NCBI GenBank assembly: GCA_937924525.1
Contig: CALDSU010000016.1
Coordinates: 124,001 to 188,000 of the forward strand
Length of the DNA: 64,000 nucleotides
Source: an uncultured Bryobacteraceae bacterium
GTDB lineage: Bacteria > Acidobacteriota > Terriglobia > Bryobacterales > Bryobacteraceae
Direction of reading: 5' to 3'
A model generated the notes under the pieces. That model was given only the letters and a program-made list of their open reading frames with translations, made no database searches and was not told the origin of the DNA. The position numbers and the translations under genes are program-made. Below are positions 34,943 to 43,843 of this stretch, one piece after another. The first letter of the stretch is position 1. Every line of letters begins with the position of its first letter.

Positions 34943-36364
34943 CTACGGCGCCCGCACGGTGAGCGCGACCTCCGGCGCCGCCCCGTCCTCGGCCCGGACC
35001 CGCAACGGCAGCGCGCCGCGGGCGGCGAAGTCCAGGGGGATCCGGACGTTCACCTGGTCGAGACCCGGGAAAGAGCCCTGCGGGCCGAAATACCGCACCT
35101 CCAGCGGCGCGTCGCCCAAGCGGACGGATACCTGACGCGCGCGCCGCAGTCCCGATCCGAACAGCGCCACGTCGTCGCCCGGCGCGAAGGGTCCCGGCGT
35201 AAAGTTCACCGCGTGCAGCGCGGCGGCCTCCCCCTGGCCCGAGGCATCGAGCGTGAACAAATACGGACTGACCGGGCGTAGCTCAGCCAGCGCGGTCACC
35301 GGCCTGTCCCCGGAAGCCGTCACTACGATGTGCGCGGCGGGTCCGGCAGCCGTCTCCGGAACGACGAAGTTGATCTGCCGCGGGGACACGTAGAGCGTTT
35401 CGGCGGGCTTGCCGTTCACTCGCACGGTGGCGGCTTCACCCAGGTCCTCCCCAAACAGAGAGCCAATGCCTCCGGGCGCGAGCGTCGCCGGCCAGACCGC
35501 CGCCGCGCCGACCTGCGGGTGCGGCTGCCACTCGCCCACCGCCGAAAGTGTCTTGCCGGCGTCCCCGCCGTAATACATGCGATAGCGGCCGTCCGGCAAA
35601 GCCACCACGCTTGGGTCGAAGAGTCCTCGCGCGTCGTCCGGTCCCCCCGCTCGGATGCGCGCGCCTTCATCCCAGAAGAAACGCAACCCGTCGGCGGAGG
35701 TCGCCGAGCGCATCGTCATGACGGATCCCGGTGCGCCCAGACCAGCCATGCCAAATAGCCAGTACTGCCCGTTCGGCAGTTTCACCACCGCCGGGTCCAC
35801 CAGTCCTTCCACGCGAATTCCTTCCTCGCGCTCGAACAGCAGACCGTCGGTCGAAATTGCACTGGCGATTACATTGGCGATCCCGTCGCGCGCCGAAACG
35901 TAGTACATCCGCCAGCGCCCGTCGAACGTGCGAATCACCTCCGGCACGGACACCCAGCCGCGGTCCATCGTACCCTCGGATTCAAGCCGCAAGCCCTCGT
36001 CGGTAAACTGCACGCCGTCGGCGGAAATCGCGCTGTACGCCTTGTGAATGGATTGCCCCGGACCGCCCTGGCCAAACGGGATCTTGTAGTACATCCGGTA
36101 GCGCCCGTCGTCCAGCCTGACCAGCGACGGGTCGCACCCGCGTGGCACGCGCACGCCGGGTTCGATCTGAAAATCCAAACCGTCGGCGGAGAACGCGCTC
36201 AGGATGCCGCCCTGCCCGCAGAAGTACAGCCGGTAGCCGCCGGCTTCGAGCGGATAGACAAACGGCACACTGCCCGCGCTCACCCGCACCCCGGGTTCCT
36301 TGCGCCATTCGGCAGCGCCGGCCGGCAACGCGGCCAGCAGGCACCAGACCAGCCGCCGTTTCAT
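34943..36364 (-). CDS. exported five-bladed propeller protein with Solibacter C-terminal module
   Basis: A 473-aa secreted protein. A signal peptide (KRRLVWCLLAALPAGAA) precedes a beta-propeller (about 20-275) built from repeats of AISADGVQFTDEG and DPSVVALPDGRYRMYYGG type, as in GH32/43/68 or sialidase-like folds. The acidic catalytic residues of those glycosidases cannot be assigned, so it may be a binding protein. Residues about 283-473 are the TIGR03437-like module (SLFGEDLG, VSPRQINFVVP, DVALFGSGL, DQVNVRIP). The ATG at 36364 is chosen because it starts the signal peptide. It diverges from the symporter gene. Confidence 0.75.
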   Translation of the reverse strand: MKRRLVWCLLAALPAGAAEWRKEPGVRVSAGSVPFVYPLEAGGYRLYFCGQGGILSAFSADGLDFQIEPGVRVPRGCDPSLVRLDDGRYRMYYKIPFGQGGPGQSIHKAYSAISADGVQFTDEGLRLESEGTMDRGWVSVPEVIRTFDGRWRMYYVSARDGIANVIASAISTDGLLFEREEGIRVEGLVDPAVVKLPNGQYWLFGMAGLGAPGSVMTMRSATSADGLRFFWDEGARIRAGGPDDARGLFDPSVVALPDGRYRMYYGGDAGKTLSAVGEWQPHPQVGAAAVWPATLAPGGIGSLFGEDLGEAATVRVNGKPAETLYVSPRQINFVVPETAAGPAAHIVVTASGDRPVTALAELRPVSPYLFTLDASGQGEAAALHAVNFTPGPFAPGDDVALFGSGLRRARQVSVRLGDAPLEVRYFGPQGSFPGLDQVNVRIPLDFAARGALPLRVRAEDGAAPEVALTVRAP

Positions 36365-36371
36365 TTGGGTA

Positions 36372-36377
36372 GATAAT
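36372..36377 (+). promoter_or_regulatory. candidate -10 box of the symporter gene
   Basis: GATAAT (36372-36377, in TAGATAATAG) matches five of six consensus positions in the 31-bp divergent spacer. GGAGA at 36382-36386 is the ribosome site before the ATG at 36396. Confidence 0.4.
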
Positions 36378-36395
36378 AGCCGGAGACCCTTCCGC

Positions 36396-38078
36396 ATGCA
36401 AATTCTTGACTGGGTAGTGGTGAGCGCCTATTTCGCGCTGATTCTGGCGATTGTGTGGCGCGCGGCGCGACATCAGGACACGACCGCGGATTATTTCCTC
36501 GCCGGCAGGCACGTCAGTTGGTTTGTGGTGGGCTGTTCGCTGTTCGCCTCCAACATCGGCTCGGAGCACATTGTCGGCCTGGCGGGTTCGGGCGCCAACA
36601 ACGGTATGGCGCAGGCGCACTGGGAACTCCACGCCTGGATCATGCTGCTGCTGGCGTGGGTGTTCGTGCCCTTCTACCACCGGAGCGGCGTATTCACCAT
36701 GCCCGAGTTCCTGGAGCGCCGCTTCAGCGCGCAGACGCGTTGGGTGCTCTCGGTCGTGAGCCTGGTGGCGTACGTGTTCACCAAAGTTTCCGTGACCGTC
36801 TACGCGGGCGCGATCGTGTTCCAGACGCTGCTGCCTGAGACCTTCGGTTCGCCGGACAACGCGTTCTGGGTGGGCGCGATCACGACGGTGGTGGCGACGG
36901 GACTGTACACCGTGGCGGGCGGCCTGCGCGCCGTGGTGTACACGGAGGTGGCCCAGACCTTTGTTCTGCTGCTTGGTTCGGCGCTCATCACCGTGCTGGG
37001 GCTCGCGGAACTGGGCGGCTGGGACCAGTTGATCGCCGCCTGCCGCCCGCACGCCGCCGAGTTCGCGCTGTGGCGGCCCAACTCCGACCCCAATTTTCCC
37101 TGGCTGGGGGTGATGATCGCCTCGCCGGTGATCGGCATCTGGTACTGGTGCACGGATCAATACATCGTGCAGCGCACGCTGGCGGCGCGCAGCCTGCGGG
37201 ACGCGCGGCGCGGCGCCATCTGGGGCGGGTTTCTGAAGGTGTGGCCGGTCCTGATCTTCCTGGTGCCCGGGATGATCGGCTACGGGCTGCACCGGAAAGG
37301 CGTGCTGACGATCCCGCCGCGGCCGGACGCCCCCGGAGAACTGCTGGGCGACGCGGTATTCGCGACCATGGTGCAAGCCCTGCTGCCGGTGGGACTGCGG
37401 GGGTTGGTGGTGGCCGGCCTGTTGTCGGCGCTGATGTCTTCGCTGGCGTCGTTATTCAATTCCTGCGCCACGCTGTTTACGGTGGACATCTACGAAAAGC
37501 TCCGGCCGGGGCGCGACGAGCGGACGCTGGTGCGCGTAGGCCGCTGGGCGACAGGCGCGGTGGTGGCGTGCGGCCTTATCTGGATTCCCATCATGAAGAG
37601 CATCTCGGAGCGGAACACCGGCTTGTACGATTATCTTCAGAACGTGCAAGGTTTCCTGGCGCCCCCGATCACCGCGGTGTTCCTGCTGGGTCTTTTCTCC
37701 AAGCGCGTCACCGCGCCGGCGGCGCTCTGGGGATTGATCGCCGGCTTCGCCGCGGGTATGACCAAGCTGACCCTGCAAACGCTGGCCAGGAGCGGCGCGC
37801 TGCCCGCGGGCACCTTGCTGCGCGCGGCGGGCGACTTCAACGCCTACTACTTCGCGGGGGTTTTGTTCCTCTTTAGTGTGGTGCTGGTGGTGACGATCTC
37901 CTGGTTGACGCCCGCGCCCGCGGCAGCGCAAGTCGAAGGGCTGACCTACGCTTCGCTGACTCCCACGCAGCGCGCGGAAAACCGGGCCAGTTGGGGAGCG
38001 GCGGAGGTATGGGGAACCGTGCTGGTGCTGGGCTTGGTGCTCGCGATCTATCTCTATTTCAGTTTCTGGCTGGCGTAG
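36396..38078 (+). CDS. sodium:solute symporter (SSS family, SGLT-like)
   Basis: A 560-aa inner-membrane transporter with about 13-14 helices. The N-terminus DWVVVSAYFALILAIVW leads to DYFLAGRHVSWFVVGCSLFASNIGSEH, the sodium-site helix typical of SGLT-like sugar or inositol symporters. VPFYHRSGVFTMPEFLERRF, the TVAGGLRAVVYTE loop and GLLSALMSSLASLFNSCATLF are further hallmarks. It would import a sugar or similar solute with Na+. The nhaA antiporter gene lies convergently 30 bp downstream. The exact solute is not predictable. Confidence 0.92.
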   Translation: MQILDWVVVSAYFALILAIVWRAARHQDTTADYFLAGRHVSWFVVGCSLFASNIGSEHIVGLAGSGANNGMAQAHWELHAWIMLLLAWVFVPFYHRSGVFTMPEFLERRFSAQTRWVLSVVSLVAYVFTKVSVTVYAGAIVFQTLLPETFGSPDNAFWVGAITTVVATGLYTVAGGLRAVVYTEVAQTFVLLLGSALITVLGLAELGGWDQLIAACRPHAAEFALWRPNSDPNFPWLGVMIASPVIGIWYWCTDQYIVQRTLAARSLRDARRGAIWGGFLKVWPVLIFLVPGMIGYGLHRKGVLTIPPRPDAPGELLGDAVFATMVQALLPVGLRGLVVAGLLSALMSSLASLFNSCATLFTVDIYEKLRPGRDERTLVRVGRWATGAVVACGLIWIPIMKSISERNTGLYDYLQNVQGFLAPPITAVFLLGLFSKRVTAPAALWGLIAGFAAGMTKLTLQTLARSGALPAGTLLRAAGDFNAYYFAGVLFLFSVVLVVTISWLTPAPAAAQVEGLTYASLTPTQRAENRASWGAAEVWGTVLVLGLVLAIYLYFSFWLA

Positions 38079-38108
38079 CGTTGCGACCTGTTGAACTGGG
38101 CCGCCTCG

Positions 38109-39464
38109 TCACGGCAGCTTCGGCCGTGGCGCCAGCGCCTGGCGAAGCAGGACCAGGCCCACCACCCCGGCGATCGCCGAACCGGAGAGCACTCCCAGCT
38201 TGGCGACTTGCAGCAATGGGGGCGTGCCGGCGAACGCCAGTCCGCCAATAAACAGCGCCATGGTGAAGCCGATGCCGCCCAGCCAGCCTACCGCGTGGAC
38301 GCCCGCCCAGGTCACGCCGCCGGGCAGCACCGCCCAGCCCATACGAACCACGATCCAGGAGGCCAGCAGAATGCCCAACGGTTTGCCGAGCACCAAGCCC
38401 GCGATCACGCCATGCGTGACGGGACTGGAGACCGCGGCCGCCAGGTTTCCGCTTAGGTCGATGCCGGCATTCGCCAAAGCGAAGACCGGCATGATGAAGA
38501 AGGCCACGACGCCGTGCAGGTCGCGTTCCAACCGTTGGAGCGGCGCCATGGCGTGCTCGCAGGCGGTTTCCAGCGCCTGGATGACCGCCACCTGGCGTTC
38601 ATCCCGTACGTGCTCCTGCCCGCTGCCGCGCGAAGCGGCGAAGATCCCCAGCAGTTCCTGCCCGTGATCGACGAATTCCTCGTCGTCCAGCACCGTGCGC
38701 GCCGGTATGGTCAGCGCCAGCAGGACGCCGGCGATGGTGGCGTGCACGCCCGACTTCAGGAACGCCACCCACAGGACCAGGCCGAAAAGGGCGTAGAACA
38801 GCGGCGACCGGACGCCCAGGATGTTCGCCGCGACCAGCATCGCCAGCACCCCCGCCGCCACCGCCAGGGCGATCAGCGAAAGCTCAGCGGTATAGAAGAT
38901 CGCGATCACCAGGATCGCGCCGAGATCGTCGACAATCGCCAGCGCCGCCAGGAAGATTTTCAGCCCGGGAGGGACCCGGCTTCCCATCAGGGCCAACACG
39001 CCCAAGGCGAACGCGATGTCGGTGGCCATCGGCACGCCCCAACCCGCGGCGCCCGCCTGGCCCGCGTTGAAGAACGTGTAAAACAACGCGGGCGCCGCCA
39101 TGCCGCCGATCGCGGCGGCGATCGGGAGAGCCGCCTGCCGGGGTGACGAAAGCTCGCCCACGAGCGCCTCCCGTTTGATTTCCAGCCCGACCACAAAGAA
39201 GAAGAGGGCCATCAACCCGTCATTCACCCAAAGCAACAGCGGCTTGCTCAGTTCGTAACCGTTGTAGCCGACGGTGACCTTGGCTTCCCAGAGGCCGTTC
39301 CACCATGGGGCGACCGTTGAGTTCGCCAGGATCAACGCCACCGCAGAGCAGACCAGCAGCAGGATCCCGCTTGCCGTCTGGGTGTGGGTGAACTTCTGAA
39401 AGGGGCTCAGGATCTGCTCGATCGGGCGCCGCCCGCGTCCCCGGATTTCTAGCGTGTCGCTCAT
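38109..39464 (-). CDS. nhaA: Na+/H+ antiporter NhaA
   Basis: A 451-aa membrane protein of the NhaA family, exchanging Na+ for H+. Ion-binding residues are D149 in MATDIAFALGVLALM and the pair D179/D180 in ALAIVDDLGAILVIAIFY. The C-terminal GIGFTMALFIGGLAF is typical. A hydrophilic insert of about 50 residues (near 285-340, SGQEHVRDERQVA) separates the two halves. I place the start at 39464 (MSDTLEIRG); longer open frame upstream is not protein-like. It follows the threonylcarbamoyl-AMP synthase gene by 35 bp. Confidence 0.93.
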   Translation of the reverse strand: MSDTLEIRGRGRRPIEQILSPFQKFTHTQTASGILLLVCSAVALILANSTVAPWWNGLWEAKVTVGYNGYELSKPLLLWVNDGLMALFFFVVGLEIKREALVGELSSPRQAALPIAAAIGGMAAPALFYTFFNAGQAGAAGWGVPMATDIAFALGVLALMGSRVPPGLKIFLAALAIVDDLGAILVIAIFYTAELSLIALAVAAGVLAMLVAANILGVRSPLFYALFGLVLWVAFLKSGVHATIAGVLLALTIPARTVLDDEEFVDHGQELLGIFAASRGSGQEHVRDERQVAVIQALETACEHAMAPLQRLERDLHGVVAFFIMPVFALANAGIDLSGNLAAAVSSPVTHGVIAGLVLGKPLGILLASWIVVRMGWAVLPGGVTWAGVHAVGWLGGIGFTMALFIGGLAFAGTPPLLQVAKLGVLSGSAIAGVVGLVLLRQALAPRPKLP

Positions 39465-39499
39465 GATCGAATCCGTTTCCGTTTCCTTCGCCGGCCGGC

Positions 39500-40138
39500 T
39501 CAGGAGCCGTGCAGACATTCGGCGATCTCGCGCTCCTCGACGGCTCCCTCTTTGATCAGCCGCCAGTACGGCTCGGTGATGTCCACGGTGGTGGCGCCCT
39601 TGCCGCCGCACAGTCCTCCATCCAGCACCAGGTCAATGCGGCCGTCCATGGTGCCGAACGCTTCGATGCCGCTGCGGCAGGTCGGCTGGCCGGAGATATT
39701 GGCGCTGGTGGCGATGAGCGGCTGGCCAAGGCATTTCACCAGCGCCTGCGCCACGGGCGCCCGGCTGTGCCGCAGCGCAAGCCGCCCGGTGTTGCCGGTC
39801 ACTTTCAGGGGAACTTTGGGGGAGGCGGGCACGATGATGGTCACCGGCCCGGGCCAGAAGCGGCGGGCGAGCAGATAGAAGCGGTTCGACAGGTCGCGCG
39901 CCAGATCTTCGGCCATCAGAAAGTCGTCGATCAGCAAGGGCAGGGCGCGGTGAATCTCCCGGCCTTTGGCCACGAACACACGGCTGACGGCGTGGAGATT
40001 GAAAGGATCCGCCACCAGGCTGTACAAGGCATCGGTGGGAATCGCCGCGACGCCGCCGCGGCGGACCGTCTCGGCCGCGCGCTCGATACTGTCCGCGTCG
40101 GGCGATTCGGGATTGATTTCAATTAGGTCAGTGGACAC
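39500..40138 (-). CDS. tsaC: L-threonylcarbamoyladenylate synthase (TsaC/Sua5/YrdC)
   Basis: A 212-aa enzyme that makes threonylcarbamoyl-AMP from Thr, bicarbonate and ATP for tRNA t6A37 synthesis. The family motifs GGVAAIPTDALYSLVADPFN (29-48), RRFWPGPVTIIV and the C-terminal ATSANISGQP are visible. A DGGLCGGKGATTVDIT segment replaces the usual DGG-G-STVVD text. The start is GTG at 40138, 6 nt after the preceding gene's stop and without a ribosome site, so translation is probably coupled. Confidence 0.92.
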   Translation of the reverse strand: MSTDLIEINPESPDADSIERAAETVRRGGVAAIPTDALYSLVADPFNLHAVSRVFVAKGREIHRALPLLIDDFLMAEDLARDLSNRFYLLARRFWPGPVTIIVPASPKVPLKVTGNTGRLALRHSRAPVAQALVKCLGQPLIATSANISGQPTCRSGIEAFGTMDGRIDLVLDGGLCGGKGATTVDITEPYWRLIKEGAVEEREIAECLHGS

Positions 40139-40144
40139 GAGTGG

Positions 40145-42019
40145 TTACCGGGCGCCGATGGCTTCCGCGACTTCCAACGCCATCTGGTACCGGCCAAACG
40201 GCGCGCTGAGCTGCACTCCCTGGACCAGGGGCCGCACCCGCTCCACCATTTCGCGCGCGATCGCGACGCCCTCGGCGCGAGCCTTGTCGACGCTGTCAGC
40301 CCGCCGCATGCGCTCCAGGTAATGCTCCGGCACGGGCACCCGCAGTTCATTCACCATGAACTCGGCGTTGCGAAAACTGGTGAGCGGCCAGATGCCGCAA
40401 ATCACAGGAATCCTTACATGCTCGATGCGCAGCAGGAACTGCTCGAGCAAGTCCAAATCAAACACCGGCTGGGTGACGGCGTATTCGGCGCCGGCCTGGA
40501 CCTTAAGTTCGAAACGGTGGACTTCTTCGTCCAGGTTCAGCGCTCCCGGATTGGCGCCCACGCCGATCAGCAGCGCCGTCCGCGAACCCATCGGGTTACC
40601 GCCGATGTCGAGGCCCGCGTTTAGATTATTGACGATATTCACCAGGCCGATCGAATCCACGTCGAACACCGCCGTGGCGTTCAGATTGGGGCCCATGCGC
40701 GGCGGGTCGCCGGTAATACAGATCAGGTTGCGGACGCCTACGGCATGGCCGCCGAGCAACTCGGACTGGATGCCAAGAATATTGCGGTCCCGGCAACAGA
40801 AGTGGTTCACTGCTTCAATTCCCGCCTGCTCCTGGATCAACTGGCAGGTGGCCAAGGCGCTCATGCGGGCGCTGGCGCGCGGACCGTCGGGCACGTTGAT
40901 GCAGTCGATCCCATGTTCCTTGCACAGCCGCGCGCCCGCGATCTCCTTCGAGGCGTCCACGCCGCGCGGCGGCAGGATCTCGACGAAGGCCACGAACCTG
41001 CCGGCGGCCAGCTTGGCGCCCAGGCCCGATTTCGCGGCGATGGGCATCCTGGCGGGCCGCTCGGCCGCGGGCGTTTCCACCGCCACGGCCGCGCGCGGCG
41101 ACGGGGCCACCAACTGGCCGGGCTGGAGCGAGCGGACCTCCGCGCGCACCATCCGGATGTGTTCGGGCGTCGTGCCGCAGCAGCCGCCGATCAGGCGCAC
41201 GCCCGCGGCCAGAAAACGCCGCGCGTATTGCGCCATGTATTCCGGTGAACACAAATACAGGCTGCGCCCTTCCACGCGCACCGGCAACCCCGCGTTCGGC
41301 ATCGCGCACAACGGCTTGCGGGTGAAAGCGCGCATCTTCTCGATGGTTTCCAGGGCCACCTTCGGGCCCACGGAACAGTTCAGGCCCGCCGCATCCACGG
41401 GCCACTCGTCGAGCAAGCGCGTGAAGTGCTCCGGCGCCGTCCCGCGCAGCCCGCCGCTGTCGTCCACTGTCACGCAGGCCACCACCACGAGGTTCGGGCC
41501 GGCCGCCTCCCGCGCGGCAAACACCGCTTCACGAAGCTCGTCGAGATTCTGGAAGGTTTCCAGAATCAGCAGATCGACGCCGGCCGCGATCAACAGGTCA
41601 ATCTGCTCGCGGAAGCAGGCGCGCGCCTCGGCGAACGAAATCGGGCCCAGCGGCTCGATGTGCGCGCCCAGCGGACCGACCGCCCCGGCTACGTAGGCAA
41701 CATCGCCCGCCGCCTCGCGAGCCAACCGCACGCCGCTTTCGTTGATCGCGCGCAACTTCTCGGCAATGCCGAACGCGCCCAGGCGCATCCGGTTCGCGCC
41801 GAACGTGTTGGTCTCCAGGATCTCGGCGCCCGCCCGGACGTATTCGCAGTGGACGTTGCGCACCAGGTCGGGCTGCGCCACGTTGAGCTCGTCGAAACAC
41901 CGGTTGATGAACACGCCCCGGCTGTAGAGCATCGTGCCCATCGCCCCGTCGGCCACCAGCACCCGACGGGCGAACTGCTCACGAAACTCCTGGGATTTCG
42001 CAATGGTGGCGGTTGTCAT
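40145..42019 (-). CDS. bifunctional homocysteine S-methyltransferase / methylenetetrahydrofolate reductase
   Basis: A 624-aa fusion, like Bacillus YitJ. The N-terminal half (1-300) is a Zn-dependent homocysteine S-methyltransferase with VADGAMGTMLYSRG (22-35) and ligands C215 in GLNCSVGP and C280/C281 in IGGCCGTTPEH. The C-terminal half (about 335-624) is MetF-like, with VEILPPRGVDASKEI, DGPRASARMSAL and ICITGDPPRMG. Together the halves would reduce methylene-THF and methylate homocysteine to methionine. The ATG at 42019 is chosen for a family-typical N-terminus. It leads a three-gene run ending in nhaA. No SAM riboswitch is visible upstream. Confidence 0.93.
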   Translation of the reverse strand: MTTATIAKSQEFREQFARRVLVADGAMGTMLYSRGVFINRCFDELNVAQPDLVRNVHCEYVRAGAEILETNTFGANRMRLGAFGIAEKLRAINESGVRLAREAAGDVAYVAGAVGPLGAHIEPLGPISFAEARACFREQIDLLIAAGVDLLILETFQNLDELREAVFAAREAAGPNLVVVACVTVDDSGGLRGTAPEHFTRLLDEWPVDAAGLNCSVGPKVALETIEKMRAFTRKPLCAMPNAGLPVRVEGRSLYLCSPEYMAQYARRFLAAGVRLIGGCCGTTPEHIRMVRAEVRSLQPGQLVAPSPRAAVAVETPAAERPARMPIAAKSGLGAKLAAGRFVAFVEILPPRGVDASKEIAGARLCKEHGIDCINVPDGPRASARMSALATCQLIQEQAGIEAVNHFCCRDRNILGIQSELLGGHAVGVRNLICITGDPPRMGPNLNATAVFDVDSIGLVNIVNNLNAGLDIGGNPMGSRTALLIGVGANPGALNLDEEVHRFELKVQAGAEYAVTQPVFDLDLLEQFLLRIEHVRIPVICGIWPLTSFRNAEFMVNELRVPVPEHYLERMRRADSVDKARAEGVAIAREMVERVRPLVQGVQLSAPFGRYQMALEVAEAIGAR

Positions 42020-42181
42020 GCTTGCGGTTCCGCCCGCGGCGGCGCTTCCCCTCCCGACCGGCCTGGCGGGCGAGGCCGCGCCTCTGCCCGAGAGCGCCAC
42101 GCCCTGTGCGCCGCCTTTGCCGCGCGCCCTCGGCGACATCCGCCGATTTTAGCGCAGCGGTGCGACAGCGGACAAACCATG

Positions 42182-42198
42182 GCCCTTCGCCGAAGGGC
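42182..42198 (-). terminator. hairpin at the end of the Gfo/Idh gene
   Basis: GCCCTTC (42182-42188 region) pairs with GAAGGGC across a 3-nt loop. It begins at the TAG stop of the oxidoreductase gene. It has no strong U-run, so it is only a weak terminator candidate. Confidence 0.3.
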
Positions 42199-43478
42199 TA
42201 TACCTTGTCCGGCGGCGGGACGGCAAAGCCTTCGCGGTACCGGCAACTCAGCATGGCGTTCGCTTCCGCGTCGCCGACAAACGTTTCGCTGTCCGGATCG
42301 AACTGGAGCATGCTGCCCCGGCGGAAGGCCACGTTGGCGATATGGGCCAGTCCTGAGGAATAGTGCGCGGTCTCCACCGGGCCGTTCTGATCTTCCACTT
42401 TGCGGCTGCGGACCGCCTTGATGAAATTCTCGAAATGCCTGGTGGGCGCCGATCCCGTGGGGCCCGGAGTCCGCTTCTGGCCCAGAAACACCGAGTATCT
42501 CGTGTAGCCATGAATCGCCAGGTACCCTTCCGACCCGTAGAACAGGTTGCCGTTGGTGGTGTCGTCGGCTTCGGTGTTGGTGCACCAGAAGCGCACGGCG
42601 ATCTCGGCGTACTTTTTCTCCCGCTCAAACTCGCACAGCGCGGTCATCACCTCCGGCGTCTCGCGGCGGTCGCGCCACAGGTACTTCCCGCCCATCGCCG
42701 CCACCCTGGTGGGAAACTGCACGCCGAGGCCCCACTGCAACATGTCCGTTTCGTGCACGCCCTGGTTGCCGATCTCGCCGTTGCCGAAATCCCAGGTCCA
42801 GTGCCAGTTGTAGTGCACGTGATCCTTCGAATACGGGCGCCACTTACCCGGGCCGACCCACAGGTTGTAGTCCAGCGTCGCGGGCGGATCTTCGTTGGGG
42901 AAATCCGGCAACCTGGGACGCCACTTGAAGATCGTCGCCCGGCCCATGTAAACGTCGCCAATCACGCCCTCCCGCAGTTTCTGCACCGCTTCCTGGATCG
43001 CTTCCGAACTGCGCAGTTGCACGCCGTGCTGCACGATGCGTTTGTATTTGTGCGCCGCGGCGATCATGCTGCGGCCCTCGGCCAGCGAGTGCGTGCCCGG
43101 TTTCTCGACATAGACGTCCTTGCCTGCCTGGCAGGCCCAAATCGTCGCCAGCGCGTGCCAGTGATTCGGGGTGGCGATGCTGACCACGTCGATGTCCTTG
43201 TCGTCGAACACCCGCCTCATGTCCTGGACCACCTTGACGCGCCTACCGTACTTGCTCTCGAACTCGCGGGCCCGCTTGTTGGCAACCTCCAGGTCGGGAT
43301 CCACGAACGCCGTCACCTCGACGTTCTCGAGCGGCTGAAAGCCTTCATAGTGGCTCCGGCCCCGGCCATGGACGCCCAGTACGGCTACGCGCACGGTGTC
43401 GTTGGCGCCGATCGGCCGGTTGGCGGCGAGCGCCATCGGTGCGGCGGCGGAAGCCGCCAGGAACTGTCTTCTATCCAT
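42198..43478 (-). CDS. Tat-exported Gfo/Idh/MocA-family oxidoreductase
   Basis: A 426-aa NAD(P)-dependent sugar oxidoreductase. The N-terminus DRRQFLAASAAAPMALA is a Tat signal. The Rossmann motif VAVLGVHGRGRS (31-42) follows, then the EKP motif in VYVEKPGTHSLAEG, and a C-terminal barrel with WHWTWDFGNGEIGNQGVHETD. An AAGGAG site precedes the ATG at 43478. Exported family members are frequent in this group and in planctomycetes. The substrate is probably a sugar or inositol derivative. It stands alone, with a long upstream spacer. Confidence 0.88.
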   Translation of the reverse strand: MDRRQFLAASAAAPMALAANRPIGANDTVRVAVLGVHGRGRSHYEGFQPLENVEVTAFVDPDLEVANKRAREFESKYGRRVKVVQDMRRVFDDKDIDVVSIATPNHWHALATIWACQAGKDVYVEKPGTHSLAEGRSMIAAAHKYKRIVQHGVQLRSSEAIQEAVQKLREGVIGDVYMGRATIFKWRPRLPDFPNEDPPATLDYNLWVGPGKWRPYSKDHVHYNWHWTWDFGNGEIGNQGVHETDMLQWGLGVQFPTRVAAMGGKYLWRDRRETPEVMTALCEFEREKKYAEIAVRFWCTNTEADDTTNGNLFYGSEGYLAIHGYTRYSVFLGQKRTPGPTGSAPTRHFENFIKAVRSRKVEDQNGPVETAHYSSGLAHIANVAFRRGSMLQFDPDSETFVGDAEANAMLSCRYREGFAVPPPDKV

Positions 43479-43843
43479 TGATTCGTCTCCTTGAAATCGC
43501 CCTCGCTGCCGGCCAGACCTCAGCAGGCGGGCGCGCCGACAGGCTCTTTCGCTGGCTGCTTTCTCCCTCATTATGCGCGGAAACCAAGTTCGCCCGCCAT
43601 GACTCCTTGCGGAGCGTCCCCGCAACAGCTGGGCGCGGAAGCCCGGCTCCCAGGCTGCCTTTCGCCAATTGATGGCAGGTCCTGCCATTTGCCGCCACGC
43701 CCTGCGGCGGCGCTTCTTGTCTATGGAAAACAAGCCACTTTCGCCACACAATCCGAGCATGCCGATTTGGTGGATCCTCTTGTTGGCCGTGCCGCCCGCC
43801 GGCGCCGGGAATGATGTGGGGACCCGGGCGGCCACACGGCCGG
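43479..43843. other. longest gene-free stretch in the window (365 bp)
   Basis: No convincing gene is present. A minus-strand CATAAT (43575-43570) is the best -10 for the oxidoreductase, giving a leader of about 85 nt. A palindrome lies at 43672-43688. A short plus-strand frame (from 43723) starts with ENKPLSPHN and has a hydrophobic stretch, but lacks a ribosome site. Confidence 0.5.
43672..43688. promoter_or_regulatory. perfect 17-bp palindrome, possible operator
   Basis: ATGGCAGGTCCTGCCAT has 8-bp arms around one central base. It lies about 100 bp upstream of the proposed -10 box of the exported oxidoreductase, where a dimeric regulator could bind. No known consensus is recognised. Confidence 0.4.

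Noticed and set aside
42020-42197. Search for a SAM riboswitch before the bifunctional methionine enzyme
   Set aside because: The 178-bp spacer shows no SAM-I core pattern, only a small hairpin at the neighbouring gene's stop.
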